A DNA stretch of 64,000 bases from Halopseudomonas oceani. Its GTDB lineage: Bacteria > Pseudomonadota > Gammaproteobacteria > Pseudomonadales > Pseudomonadaceae. Made by a program: the position numbers and the translations under genes. Below are positions 52,642 through 61,881 of this stretch, in pieces (the stretch's first letter is position 1; the number at the start of each line of letters is the position of its first letter). The notes under the pieces were generated by a model. The model was not told the DNA's origin and searched no databases. It saw only the letters and a list, made by a program, of their open reading frames with translations. The DNA is taken from NCBI RefSeq assembly GCF_002903165.1, contig NZ_PPSK01000014.1:35012-99011 (forward strand). Reading direction: 5' to 3'.

Positions 52642-53226
52642 TTAATGTCCGCCAGTGCGCAGCCGGATCAGCGCCATCATCTCTTCAGCTGTTTCGGCAA
52701 TCGGCGTCTTATTGCCCGCGACTCGCGCCAGCAACAAGGCGCCTTCCAGACTGGCAATCACTGCCTGCGCCAGCCGCCGCGCGCCTTCACCATCCAGGCC
52801 ATCGCGCTGCAACGCCGCAGCGAGAACCGCGCACCACTCGCCGAATACCGCTCGCCCGGCGGCGGTCACCGCTGAGGAGGCGGGTACGGTTTCCAGCATC
52901 GTGGTCGCAATCGGGCAGCCGTCGCGAAAGTCGGAAGCGGCCATCCAGCCAGCCAGCCGCTCGGCATAGGCCCGCAGCAGCGCGCAGGTATCCGGCGTGG
53001 CCTCAGCGATCTGCGCGAGCGTTTTGCGGCCCTGCTCACCCGCCCAGCGCACCGCTGCCTCACCCAGCTCCTCCTTGCCGCCCGGGAAGTAGTGGTACAA
53101 CGAGCCCTTCGGCGCACCACTCTCACGCAGAATGTCGTTAAGACCGGTGGCGGCATAGCCACGCTGGCGAAACAGCTTGGCGGCCGCCTGAATGAGATGT
53201 TCCCGATGTTTGGCCGCAGCGGGCAT
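52642..53226 (-). CDS. TetR family regulator, LmrA/YxaF type
   Basis: The 194-residue protein has the TetR helix-turn-helix (LFRQRGYAATGLNDILRESGAPKGSLYHYFPGGKEEL split here over residues 19-53) and an effector domain with DGCPIATTMLETVP near residue 100. This GC-P motif is seen in YxaF/LmrA-like proteins. ATG 53226 gives a normal N-terminus; the ORF extends to 53349 without support. It probably represses the thioesterase 114 nt downstream. Divergent from the phosphoketolase-like gene (134-bp gap). Confidence 0.87.
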   Translation of the reverse strand: MPAAAKHREHLIQAAAKLFRQRGYAATGLNDILRESGAPKGSLYHYFPGGKEELGEAAVRWAGEQGRKTLAQIAEATPDTCALLRAYAERLAGWMAASDFRDGCPIATTMLETVPASSAVTAAGRAVFGEWCAVLAAALQRDGLDGEGARRLAQAVIASLEGALLLARVAGNKTPIAETAEEMMALIRLRTGGH

Positions 53227-53360
53227 GACAGGAGTCCTGGAGCAGAGAATGGTAGTCGGCAGTGTACTACGACCGTCGCCCGGCCAAACCCTGATCCAAC
53301 GCAAGGCGTCTGCGCCGATCTCTGCTACCTTGGCATCAATACAGAGCAAGAGGACCCGGC

Positions 53361-55712
53361 ATGACCGACATGTTGCACGACTGGAGCCAGGGTTACGGCG
53401 TCATCAGTCACGATTTTTTGACCCGCAACCGCATCAGCGACCTACTCACAGAGCTGGCCGCCGAAGGCACTTGTACGCCCACGCAGGCAGTGGATCTGCT
53501 TAAGGCGGCTGACCGCCTGTGCAACGCGGCGATGCGCCAAGTAGCGCACATGACCTATGCCCGTCAGGTCTATCTGGATGGCCGTCCGCTCGACCAGAGC
53601 GATTTCAAGCCAACGCCGGAAGGCCACACCGGCGGGGCGTTGAACATGGTGCCGGCCTACGTCGGCTATCTGCTCGCCAACGCGCTGACCGGAACCACCC
53701 GCAGCTGGCTGATGGGGCAGGGGCACTGTGTTGCAGCGATCGACGCGGTCAACGTGCTGATGGGCAATACCGAAGCGGCGCAGGCCGAACGCTACCCGCT
53801 CAGTGACGCCGGACTCAGTCAGCTCTGCCAGGACTTCTACAGCTATGCCATCGACGCCGAAGGCCGCCCGGCGGTGCCGCTCGGCAGCCACGTCAATCCG
53901 CACACCGGCGGCGGTATCAGCGAGGGCGGCTACCTTGGCTTTGCCGGCCTGCAGTACGTGCACATGCCGCTACCCGGCCAGGAACTGGTCACCTTTCTCA
54001 GCGACGGCGCGTTTGAGGAGCAACGCGGCAGCGACTGGGCACCGCGCTGGTGGCGCGGCGAGGACAGCGGGCTGGTAATGCCGATCATGATCGCCAACGG
54101 CCGGCGTATCGACCAGCGCTCGACCATGGCGCAGGTTGGCGGCGTCGACTGGCTGCGCGAACACCTGACACTCAACGGCTTCGATCCGGTCGACATCGAC
54201 GGCCGCGATCCGGCTGCCTTTGCCTGGGCAATCATCAGCATGGCCCGCGACCTGCGCAACGCGCACCAAGCGATTACCAATGGCGACGCCGAATACCCGG
54301 TACGCCTGCCCTACGCCATTGCCGAAACGGTCAAGGGCTTCGGCTTCCCCGGCGCGGGCACCAACGCTGCCCACAACCTGCCGCTGGTCGATAACCCCGC
54401 CGTAAACGAGGCCGCCCGCGAGCGCTTCAACCAGGGTATTGCCGCGCTGCACGTCGACGAGCACGCACTGCGCTCAGCGATCGCTACGCTGCGCAACCAC
54501 ACGCAGCAGCGACGCCCGCAGGAAAAGGATCATCCACTGGCGCAGATTCGGGTCGCAACACCGGCGTTGCCGGAGATCGGTATCGAACAACCCGATTCAC
54601 CGATGGCGGCCATCGACCACTGGTTCTGTGCCCTGACCCGGGCCAACCCGCAGCTGCGGGTGCGTATCGGCAACCCGGATGAAATCCGCAGCAACCGTAT
54701 GAACCAGACCCTTGACCTGCTGCTGCACCGGGTCACCGCGGCCGAAGATGGCGTCGCCGAAGGCCTTCAGGGCAGTGTGATTACCGCGCTGAACGAGGAA
54801 GCGATAGTCTCCGCCGCGCTGGCCAACCGCCAAGGTCTCAACCTGGCGGTCAGCTACGAAGCCTTTGCCGTCAAGATGCTCGGCGCCATGCGTCAGGAAC
54901 TGATCTTCAGCCGCCACGCTCGTGAACTGGGGCGCGCGCCGGGCTGGCTGAGCGTGCCGGTCATCGCCACCTCGCACACGTGGGAAAACGGCAAGAACGA
55001 GCAGTCCCACCAGGACCCGACCCTGTGCGACGCCTGGCTGCAGGAAATGAGCGACAGCGCCCCGGTCTACTTCCCGGTCGACAGCCACAGCGCCATCGCG
55101 GTGATGCGCAAGGTCTACGCCAGCCACGGCAAGGTGGCACTGATCGTCGCACCGAAAAACCCGGTCGATGCCTGCCTCACCGTGCCCGAGGCCGACGCCG
55201 CAGCCGAAACCGGCTTTGCCGTACTGAATGCCGACCCGGGCGCCGAGCTGCAACTGCTGGCCGTTGGTGCCTACCAGCTGCAGGCGGTGCGGCGCGCTGC
55301 CCAGCACCTGCGCTACCACGGCATACCCTGCAGCGAGGTGGCAATTATCGAGCCGGGGCTGTTGCGCGAAGGACGTGACGCCATGGAGGAGGCGGTGGTG
55401 CACAGTGACTCCGAACTGGCCCGCCAGGTCCCGGCCGCCCGCTGTCGGCTGTTCGTTTGCCACGGCCACGCCGAGGTCATGACCGGCGTGCTGCGCCGTC
55501 TCGACACCGGCCCACGCACCAGCCGCTTCCTCGGCTACCGCAACCGCGGCGGCACGCTGGATACCTTCGGCATGCAGTTCGCCAACCAGCAAAGCTGGGC
55601 GCATCTGGTTGCCGAGGCGGCACAGCTACTGAATCGCCCGCTGGACGACCTGCTGGGCAAGGCCGAACAGGCCGTGCTCAAGGGCGACGGCGACCCGCGC
55701 CTACTGCAGTGA
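53361..55712 (+). CDS. Divergent phosphoketolase-family (TPP-dependent) enzyme
   Basis: The 783-residue protein has the overall length and order of XFP phosphoketolases, but key motifs differ. Where XFP has GPGHGGPA it has GQGHCVAAIDAVN. Where XFP has SIHEGGELGY it has GISEGGYLGFAGLQY. The TPP-binding site is LSDGAFEEQRGSDW in place of GDGEAETGP. The end reads RNRGGTLDTFGMQFANQ. Classical XFP cleaves xylulose-5-P or fructose-6-P to acetyl-P. Relatives in pseudomonads are sometimes named xylulose 5-phosphate 3-epimerase, which I cannot verify. No ackA or pta is nearby. Its 3' end overlaps the convergent ATPase gene by 12 nt. Confidence 0.78.
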   Translation: MTDMLHDWSQGYGVISHDFLTRNRISDLLTELAAEGTCTPTQAVDLLKAADRLCNAAMRQVAHMTYARQVYLDGRPLDQSDFKPTPEGHTGGALNMVPAYVGYLLANALTGTTRSWLMGQGHCVAAIDAVNVLMGNTEAAQAERYPLSDAGLSQLCQDFYSYAIDAEGRPAVPLGSHVNPHTGGGISEGGYLGFAGLQYVHMPLPGQELVTFLSDGAFEEQRGSDWAPRWWRGEDSGLVMPIMIANGRRIDQRSTMAQVGGVDWLREHLTLNGFDPVDIDGRDPAAFAWAIISMARDLRNAHQAITNGDAEYPVRLPYAIAETVKGFGFPGAGTNAAHNLPLVDNPAVNEAARERFNQGIAALHVDEHALRSAIATLRNHTQQRRPQEKDHPLAQIRVATPALPEIGIEQPDSPMAAIDHWFCALTRANPQLRVRIGNPDEIRSNRMNQTLDLLLHRVTAAEDGVAEGLQGSVITALNEEAIVSAALANRQGLNLAVSYEAFAVKMLGAMRQELIFSRHARELGRAPGWLSVPVIATSHTWENGKNEQSHQDPTLCDAWLQEMSDSAPVYFPVDSHSAIAVMRKVYASHGKVALIVAPKNPVDACLTVPEADAAAETGFAVLNADPGAELQLLAVGAYQLQAVRRAAQHLRYHGIPCSEVAIIEPGLLREGRDAMEEAVVHSDSELARQVPAARCRLFVCHGHAEVMTGVLRRLDTGPRTSRFLGYRNRGGTLDTFGMQFANQQSWAHLVAEAAQLLNRPLDDLLGKAEQAVLKGDGDPRLLQ

Positions 55713-58385
55713 GTGACGCGCCGCCTGCCAGCGGCGCAACGCCTTCTCCAGCTCGACCACGACGAAGATCGACAGAGCCACCGCTGTCAGTCGCAGCCAG
55801 TCTGCCGCTGACAGTGGTGCCAGCCCGAACAGCTGCTGCGACCAGGGTGTGTAGGTATATGCCAACTGCAGCAGCAAGACACCAATGATCGCAAGGCCCA
55901 TCGGACCAGCTCGGCGGAAAATGGCCTTCGACAGCACCGAGGCGTCGAGAAAACGGCAATTAACCAGATAGACCGCTTCGATCATCACCAGCGTATTGAG
56001 CGCAACCGTGCGTGCCAGCTCGACCGATGCGCCGTGGCTCAGGTAATCACTGAACTGCCAGAACACCAGCAACGCCGCCCAGACCGACACCAGCGCTGCC
56101 CGGCCCGCCAGCGCTGCCCCGATCAGACTTTGTCCAGCTGGCCTTGGCGGGCGCGCCATCACGCCGGGTTCAGGCGGCTCAAAGGCCAGCGCCAGCGCCA
56201 GCGTGACGGTGGTTACCATGTTGATCCAGAGGATCTGCGCCGGGGTGATCGGCAGCGTCCAGCCAAGCAGAATCGCCAGGATGATCACCGTCGCTTCGGC
56301 CAGGCTGGTCGGCAAGATATAGAGGATCGATTTGACCACGTTGTCGTACACGGTCCGCCCTTCGGCTACCGCATGGGCGATGGTGCTGAAGTTGTCGTCG
56401 GTCAGCACCATGTCACCCGCTTCGCGCGCCGCATCGGTGCCCTTGCCGCCCATGGCGATGCCGATGTTGGCCTGGCGCAGCGCCGGTGCATCATTGACTC
56501 CGTCACCGGTCATCGCGACCACCCGGCCCTGGCGCTGCAGCGCCTCGACCAGCTGCAGCTTGTTGGTCGGACTGGTGCGGGCAAAGATATCGACGCTCAC
56601 CGCAGCCTCATCCAGCCCGTTCCGATCAAGCTGATCCAGCTCGGCGCCGGTCATCACCCGCTGCACGTTCAACCCCAGCTCGGCGCCAATCGCCGCGGCG
56701 GTTACCGGGTTATCGCCGGTGATCATCTTCACCCGAATACCCGCCTGGTGGCAGCGGGCAATACTGGCGATGGCTTCCGGCCGGGGCGGATCACTGATGC
56801 CGACCAGCGCCAGCAGACACAAACCCTGTTCGACCAGGGCGTGGTCCGCATGACTATCCACCGGCAAACGACGCTCGGCCAGCGCCATGACGCGCATGCC
56901 ATCGGCGCCAAGACGCTGCAATTCAGCCTGCCAGCGCGACAGCTCCAGCGGCTCCGGGCCATTGATCCCGAACTGGGTATCGCAGCAGCCAATCAGTCGA
57001 TCCGGCGCGCCCTTGACCGCCAGCAGCGCGACACCGTCGGTGTCCGAACGGTGCAGCGTGGCCATATAGCGGCGCTCGCTCTCGAACGGTAGCTCCTCCA
57101 CCCGCGGCCAGTGCTCCAGCAGTTCACTCGCATTCGCCAGCGCCTTGCGCGCCAATACCAGCAGGGCACCCTCGGTCGGGTCGCCGTGCAGCAGCCATTG
57201 GCCGTTCTCATGCGACAGGCTGGCGTCGTTGCACAGCAGCGCCACCCGCGCGGCCGCAATCAGGGCGTTGTCAGCCTCCGGTGCAATATTGCCCTGCGGG
57301 TTGTAGCCATCACCGTCGATCCGATGCAGCTGAACCGCCGTCACACATTGGCGGGCAGTCATGGCATTGGCCGTCAGAGTGCCGGTCTTGTCGGAACAGA
57401 TGACGTCAACCGAGCCCAGCACTTCCACACTGGGCAACCGGCGGACTAGCGCCTGCTGCCGCGCCATGCGCTGCACGCCGATGGCCAGCGCAATGGTGAC
57501 AATCGCTGGCAGCCCTTCGGGAATGGTCGCCACGGCGATACCGATGGCGGCCTGTACCATGTCGTCCAGCGCCAACCCGCGCAGCAGGTTACCGATCAAC
57601 AGGGTCAGCAGCGCGATGACCACGGTCAGGATGCTCAGTTGACGGGCAAAGCGGGTGAGCTGAACCTGCAGCGGGGTATCGGTCAGGCTGACTTGTCGAG
57701 TCAATTCACTGATGCGGCCGATCTCGGTCTGCGCGGCGGTGCGGCAAACCAGCCCGCGCGCGACCCCGGCGGTCACCAGTGTCCCCATGAACGCCATCCC
57801 GCATTGCTCAGCCAGCGGAACCTCTGCCGCGTCGGCCTTAAGGTGCTTGCGAACCGCTACCGATTCACCGGTCAGCATCGACTCGTCGCAGGCCAGATCC
57901 TTGAGCTGCAGCAAGCGCAGGTCTGCCGGCACCTTGTCGCCAGCCTGCAGGCTGACCACATCACCCGGCACCAGCTCACTGCTGTCGACCGTGCGCAACT
58001 GACCGTCGCGCCAGACCAGCGAGCGGGTGCGGGTCATGCCGAGAATGGCCTGCAGAGCGGCGGATGCCTTGCCTTCCTGAACGAAGCCGACCAGCGCGTT
58101 GATCAACACCACGCCAAAGATCACCCCGGCATCGACCCGATGGCCCATCAGCAAGCTGATCACGCCGCTGACCAGTAGCACGTAGATCAGGGTGTTCTGA
58201 AACTGGCGGGCAAAACGCCGCCAAGCCGGCTCCGGCGGCGCCGGGGGCAGGGCGTTGGGCCCGTACTGCTGAAGCCGCATGGCAGCCTCGGCTTCAGTCA
58301 GGCCCTGTTCGCTGCCGCCCAGTTGCTCCAGCGCCTGATGCCCCTCAAGCGTATGCCAATCAACCGGCGATCCCTGCTCAGGCAC
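55701..58385 (-). CDS. P-type cation ATPase (P2-like)
   Basis: The 894-residue protein has the P-type ATPase domains: N-terminal cation-ATPase segment, actuator motif LTGESVAV, M4 VATIPEGLPA, phosphorylation site CSDKTGTLTANAM, and hinge TGDGVNDAPAL. The PEGLP in M4 is typical of P2A calcium pumps. M6 reads ILWINMVTTVTLALALAF, where P2A calcium pumps have an N-x-x-T-D pattern, so the acidic ligand is missing. Transported ion is therefore uncertain. Start is GTG 58385 with GGAG 8 nt upstream. It follows the beta-CASP gene after a 13-nt gap, so the two are probably co-transcribed. Confidence 0.9.
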   Translation of the reverse strand: MPEQGSPVDWHTLEGHQALEQLGGSEQGLTEAEAAMRLQQYGPNALPPAPPEPAWRRFARQFQNTLIYVLLVSGVISLLMGHRVDAGVIFGVVLINALVGFVQEGKASAALQAILGMTRTRSLVWRDGQLRTVDSSELVPGDVVSLQAGDKVPADLRLLQLKDLACDESMLTGESVAVRKHLKADAAEVPLAEQCGMAFMGTLVTAGVARGLVCRTAAQTEIGRISELTRQVSLTDTPLQVQLTRFARQLSILTVVIALLTLLIGNLLRGLALDDMVQAAIGIAVATIPEGLPAIVTIALAIGVQRMARQQALVRRLPSVEVLGSVDVICSDKTGTLTANAMTARQCVTAVQLHRIDGDGYNPQGNIAPEADNALIAAARVALLCNDASLSHENGQWLLHGDPTEGALLVLARKALANASELLEHWPRVEELPFESERRYMATLHRSDTDGVALLAVKGAPDRLIGCCDTQFGINGPEPLELSRWQAELQRLGADGMRVMALAERRLPVDSHADHALVEQGLCLLALVGISDPPRPEAIASIARCHQAGIRVKMITGDNPVTAAAIGAELGLNVQRVMTGAELDQLDRNGLDEAAVSVDIFARTSPTNKLQLVEALQRQGRVVAMTGDGVNDAPALRQANIGIAMGGKGTDAAREAGDMVLTDDNFSTIAHAVAEGRTVYDNVVKSILYILPTSLAEATVIILAILLGWTLPITPAQILWINMVTTVTLALALAFEPPEPGVMARPPRPAGQSLIGAALAGRAALVSVWAALLVFWQFSDYLSHGASVELARTVALNTLVMIEAVYLVNCRFLDASVLSKAIFRRAGPMGLAIIGVLLLQLAYTYTPWSQQLFGLAPLSAADWLRLTAVALSIFVVVELEKALRRWQAARHSLQ

Positions 58386-58398
58386 GACCTGTCTCCAT

Positions 58399-59802
58399 TC
58401 AGAACGCCATAGATTGGCCGGGGGTCGGGATCATGGCCTCAATCTGATGCTCATCCCACAACCGCTTGGCCAGCGCGTCCAGGGCATCGGCTTCGCCGTG
58501 CACCAGCACCACCCTGGGGTTATTTTCAAAATGACTGACCCAGTCCACCAGTCCGGTCTGGCCGGCGTGCGCGGAGAAACCACCGAGGGTCTCGATCTGC
58601 GCCCGCACCAGATACTCCTCGCGGAACAGTTTGATGCGCTTGACCCCGTCGATGAGGATGCGACCCAGCGTGTTACGCGCCTGATAGCCGACAAATACAA
58701 TGGTATTGCGCTCATCCCAGATACGCTGCTTGAAGTGGTGACGAATCCGCCCGCCGGTACACATGCCACTGCCGGCGATGATCAGCGCGCCGCGTTTGAT
58801 CTTGTTGATCATCATCGATTCGTCGGTGCTGGGCGTCAGCTGCAGACGCGGCAGGAAGTCACGCAGCAGGGTCTGATCGCCGCTGCACAGGCCCTTCGCG
58901 CCCTCACAGTCCAACTGACCGAGCCAGCGGTCGTACAGCCGGGTGACCTCGATCGCCATTGGGCTGTCGAGAAACACCTGCCAGTTATCCAGCTTGCCCT
59001 GCTCATGCAACTGGCCAAGATAGAACAGCAGTTCCTGGGTACGGCCGACCGCAAAGGCGGGAATCATGACGTTACCACCGCGCTCCCAGGCTTCACTGAG
59101 AACCTGCTCGAACTGCTCCAGCGTATTGCCCAGGGTGCGGTGGTCACGGTCACCATAGGTGCCTTCCATCATCACCACGTCAGCGCGGGTCAGGACCTCA
59201 GGGTCAAACAGCAGCACGCTGTCCTTCTTACCCAGATCGCCGGAGAACACCAGCCGTTTTTCCCGGCCCTGCTCCTGCAAAGTCAGCTCGACAATCGCCG
59301 AACCCAGAATATGGCCGGCGTCATGGAAGGTAACGCTTCCCGCCTCTCCAATCGCAAACGACTGGTGATAGCGCTGCGGCGAGCATTGCTTGAACACCCG
59401 TTCGACATCGGCACGGGTGAAGGCCGGTTGCAACTCAGGCGAACCACGGCGGGAACGACGCAGATTCTCGCGCTCCAGATCGCGCTCGTAGAGGCCGGCC
59501 GCATCATTGAGCATCACCTGCAGCAGATCGGCAGTGGCGCGCGTGCAGTAGATCGGCCCGCGGAACCCCTCACTGACCAGCTTGGGCAGCAGGCCGGAGT
59601 GATCGATGTGCGCGTGGGACAGAATCACCGCGTCGATCTCGGCGGGCTTGAAGGCAAAGCGCTCCTCCTGCAAACGGTCGACCGCATCGCCACCCTGATG
59701 CATGCCACAGTCCAGCAGAACCTTGCCTACCGCCGGAGAACTCAACAAATGACAGGACCCCGTCACCTCCTGCGCCGCGCCCAGAAACCGAATACTCGCC
59801 AT
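58399..59802 (-). CDS. MBL/beta-CASP RNA-processing exonuclease
   Basis: The 467-residue protein has the MBL core SHAHIDHSG (HxHxDH), FHDAGHILGSA and FSGDLGKKD. The beta-CASP domain has VMIPAFAVGRTQELL, IAGSGMCTGGRI and VGYQARNTLGRIL, and the late GGFSAHAGQ and LVHGE motifs follow. This is the YSH1/CPSF73-like group of RNA nucleases. ATG 59802 gives the family N-terminus (MASIRFLGAAQEVTGS); ORF start at 59847 is less likely. It lies upstream of the P-type ATPase gene on the same strand, an unexpected pairing. Cytosolic. Confidence 0.92.
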   Translation of the reverse strand: MASIRFLGAAQEVTGSCHLLSSPAVGKVLLDCGMHQGGDAVDRLQEERFAFKPAEIDAVILSHAHIDHSGLLPKLVSEGFRGPIYCTRATADLLQVMLNDAAGLYERDLERENLRRSRRGSPELQPAFTRADVERVFKQCSPQRYHQSFAIGEAGSVTFHDAGHILGSAIVELTLQEQGREKRLVFSGDLGKKDSVLLFDPEVLTRADVVMMEGTYGDRDHRTLGNTLEQFEQVLSEAWERGGNVMIPAFAVGRTQELLFYLGQLHEQGKLDNWQVFLDSPMAIEVTRLYDRWLGQLDCEGAKGLCSGDQTLLRDFLPRLQLTPSTDESMMINKIKRGALIIAGSGMCTGGRIRHHFKQRIWDERNTIVFVGYQARNTLGRILIDGVKRIKLFREEYLVRAQIETLGGFSAHAGQTGLVDWVSHFENNPRVVLVHGEADALDALAKRLWDEHQIEAMIPTPGQSMAF

Positions 59803-59947
59803 GCAGACCACTCCCACTGTTCGAATTTGCAGATACCACTCTGACACAGTTTGCCCGCGACTGCTGCCTGCTGCGCTGACCTGAATCAGCGTTCCCCACC
59901 CCGGGCTGATAAACTGCCGCGATCAGCCATTAGGAGCCAGACAAAAT

Positions 59948-60325
59948 ATGAGCAACAGCAAGCCGGAAGGCGTACAGGTACGCCGGGAAGTCATGGGTGA
60001 TACCTTCGTTGATCGCGCCCTGAACAACGCCACCGAATTCAGTCAGCCGCTGCAGGAGTTCGTCAACGAACACGCCTGGGGTGGGGTATGGAATCGCGAG
60101 GGGCTGGATCGCAAGACCCGCAGCCTGATCACCCTGGCCGCCCTGACCGCACTGAAGTGCCCGCAGGAGCTGAAGGGTCACGTGCGTGGCGCACTGAACA
60201 ACGGCTGCACGGTCGAGGAGATCCGCGAAGCGCTGCTGCACTGCGCGGTCTATGCCGGAGTGCCGGCGGCCATCGACGCCTTCCGCTCAGCGCAGGAAGT
60301 CATCGACAGCTATCAGCAAAGCTGA
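59948..60325 (+). CDS. Carboxymuconolactone decarboxylase family protein
   Basis: The 125-residue protein has the CMD fold and resembles PcaC (4-carboxymuconolactone decarboxylase). Visible are DRKTRSLITLAALTAL and HVRGALNNGCTVEEIREALLHCAVYAG with the proton-relay histidine and cysteine region. No other beta-ketoadipate gene is nearby, so it may be a PcaC-like or AhpD-like redox protein. AGGAG stands 11 nt before the ATG. It is divergent from the beta-CASP gene. Confidence 0.85.
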   Translation: MSNSKPEGVQVRREVMGDTFVDRALNNATEFSQPLQEFVNEHAWGGVWNREGLDRKTRSLITLAALTALKCPQELKGHVRGALNNGCTVEEIREALLHCAVYAGVPAAIDAFRSAQEVIDSYQQS

Positions 60326-60336
60326 GTAAAGCGCCG

Positions 60337-60708
60337 TCAGGCAGCAGCGAAGCGACCTTCGAGGTACTCGTTGATCGCGTCAGACTCGTACAACCAGCGG
60401 GTCTGACCGTCTTCCTCGATACGCAGACAGGGCACCTTGATCTTGCCACCCTCGGCCAGCAGGGTCTGGCGGTGCTCGGCATTACCGGAGGCATCGCGCA
60501 GCTCCACTGGCAGATTAAGGCGGCGCAGGGTACGACGGACCTTCACGCAGAACGGGCAACCGTGAAACTGATACAGCGCCAGCGCCGAGGCCGCGTCATC
60601 GACCGCCGCCTGCGCGGCGGGCTCACGCTGCATCGGGCTCGGACGGGTAAGAAAGCTGATGAAGACGACGAGCTGGCCAACAACGACCCGCAGTGCCTTG
60701 ACGATCAT
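60337..60708 (-). CDS. Glutaredoxin-like protein with N-terminal membrane segment
   Basis: The 123-residue protein has a dithiol CPFC active site (near residues 51-54, FHGCPFCVKV), the cis-Pro KVPCLRIE, and DAINEYLEGRF at the end. The first about 22 residues are hydrophobic (VVVGQLVVFISFL), suggesting a membrane anchor. It is longer than a simple glutaredoxin. It would reduce disulfides with glutathione. It ends 11 nt from the convergent CMD gene. Confidence 0.87.
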   Translation of the reverse strand: MIVKALRVVVGQLVVFISFLTRPSPMQREPAAQAAVDDAASALALYQFHGCPFCVKVRRTLRRLNLPVELRDASGNAEHRQTLLAEGGKIKVPCLRIEEDGQTRWLYESDAINEYLEGRFAAA

Positions 60709-60833
60709 GGCGATGACTCTCTGTAACGGAAAAAGGGGCCACGCAGCATACCCTGTCTACCCCGACGACCCAACATGACCCGACGAAACCGGACAGGCAT
60801 AATCGTCCCTGTCACCACCGCCCACGAGTTGCC

Positions 60834-61067
60834 ATGAACCCCGAAGACCTTCTGCTGCTGGTTACCCACGAAATGCCCTACGGCAAATACAAGGGCCGCC
60901 TGTTCGCCGACTTGCCCGGCCACTACCTCAACTGGTTCGCCCGCGAGGGCTTTCCCAAGGGTGAGGTTGGCCGCCTGCTGCAACTGATGCAGGAGATCGA
61001 CCACAACGGCCTCAAGCCGCTGCTGGACCCGCTGCGTCAGGGGCCGCGCCGAAATTATCAGGATTGA
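60834..61067 (+). CDS. DUF3820 family small protein
   Basis: The 77-residue protein has the conserved MPYGKYKGRLFADLPGHYLNWF segment of DUF3820, here around residues 14-35. It is annotated in databases as a putative quorum-sensing-regulated virulence factor, with weak functional support. No signal peptide or membrane segment is present. It is divergent from the glutaredoxin gene (125-bp gap) and 115 nt before wrbA. Confidence 0.85.
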   Translation: MNPEDLLLLVTHEMPYGKYKGRLFADLPGHYLNWFAREGFPKGEVGRLLQLMQEIDHNGLKPLLDPLRQGPRRNYQD

Positions 61068-61182
61068 CCGGCAACTTCGTCTGAACTTGCCTTGTACATC
61101 ATGCTCTATGCTTTGAGACGCGCAGGCCGAGTCCGACACAGGCCTGCGGCGGCGCTTTTTCAACCACTGTAGGAGTATTCCG

Positions 61183-61782
61183 ATGGCCAAGATGCTGGTG
61201 TTGTATCACTCGATGTACGGACACGTTGAAACCCTTGCACAGGTTGTCGCCGAGGGCGCGCGGCAGGTTCCAGGGGTTGAGGTCACCATCAAGCGCGTGC
61301 CGGAAACCATGCCCGATGACGCCTTCAAGGCAGCCGGCGGCAAGATTGATCAAACCGCTGAGGTCGCCAGCCCGGGCGAGCTGGCCGACTACGATGCCAT
61401 CGTCGTGGGCACGCCGACCCGCTTCGGCAACATGTCCAGCCAGATGCGTACCTTCTTCGATCAGACGGGCGGCCTGTGGGCCAAGGGCGCGCTGCACAGC
61501 AAGATCGCCAGCGTGTTTACCTCCACCGGCACCGGCGGCGGCCAGGAAATGACCATCACCTCCACCTGGACCACCCTGGCACACCACGGCATGGTCATCG
61601 TGCCCATCGGCTACGGCACCAAGGAACTGGCCGATATCGAACACGGCAAGGGCGGCACCCCGTACGGCGCATCGACCATCGCCGGCGGTGATGGCTCCCG
61701 TCAGCCAGATGCCCGCGAGCGCGCCATCGCCCGTTACCAGGGCAAGCACGTCGCCGGGCTCACCCAAAAGCTGTTTGGCTGA
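61183..61782 (+). CDS. wrbA: NAD(P)H:quinone oxidoreductase WrbA
   Basis: The 199-residue flavodoxin-like protein has the FMN phosphate-binding [10 protein letters not shown], the [12 protein letters not shown] loop and the STGTGGGQE region typical of WrbA. It reduces quinones by two electrons and protects against redox cycling. TAGGAG lies 8 nt before ATG. A hairpin (GCAGGCC/GGCCTGC) at about 61120-61150 precedes it. Length is normal. Confidence 0.94.
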   Translation: MAKMLVLYHSMYGHVETLAQVVAEGARQVPGVEVTIKRVPETMPDDAFKAAGGKIDQTAEVASPGELADYDAIVVGTPTRFGNMSSQMRTFFDQTGGLWAKGALHSKIASVFTSTGTGGGQEMTITSTWTTLAHHGMVIVPIGYGTKELADIEHGKGGTPYGASTIAGGDGSRQPDARERAIARYQGKHVAGLTQKLFG

Positions 61783-61820
61783 AACACCAACAACCGCTGG
61801 TCGGCGTGCACCAAGGCCAA

Positions 61821-61865
61821 TTGAATTATGGTTATCATGCTAATAACATGACAATCATAATTCAA
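61821..61865. promoter_or_regulatory. 45-bp palindrome upstream of the SDR gene
   Basis: TTGAATTATGGTTATCATG (61821-61839) and its inverted partner (61847-61865) match at 17 of 19 positions around a 7-nt centre. It ends 16 nt before the SDR start codon and so would block its promoter or ribosome site. It is a strong operator candidate, of different sequence from the TetR palindrome at 63268-63309. Confidence 0.75.
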
Positions 61866-61881
61866 AGCCAGGAGTACGACC

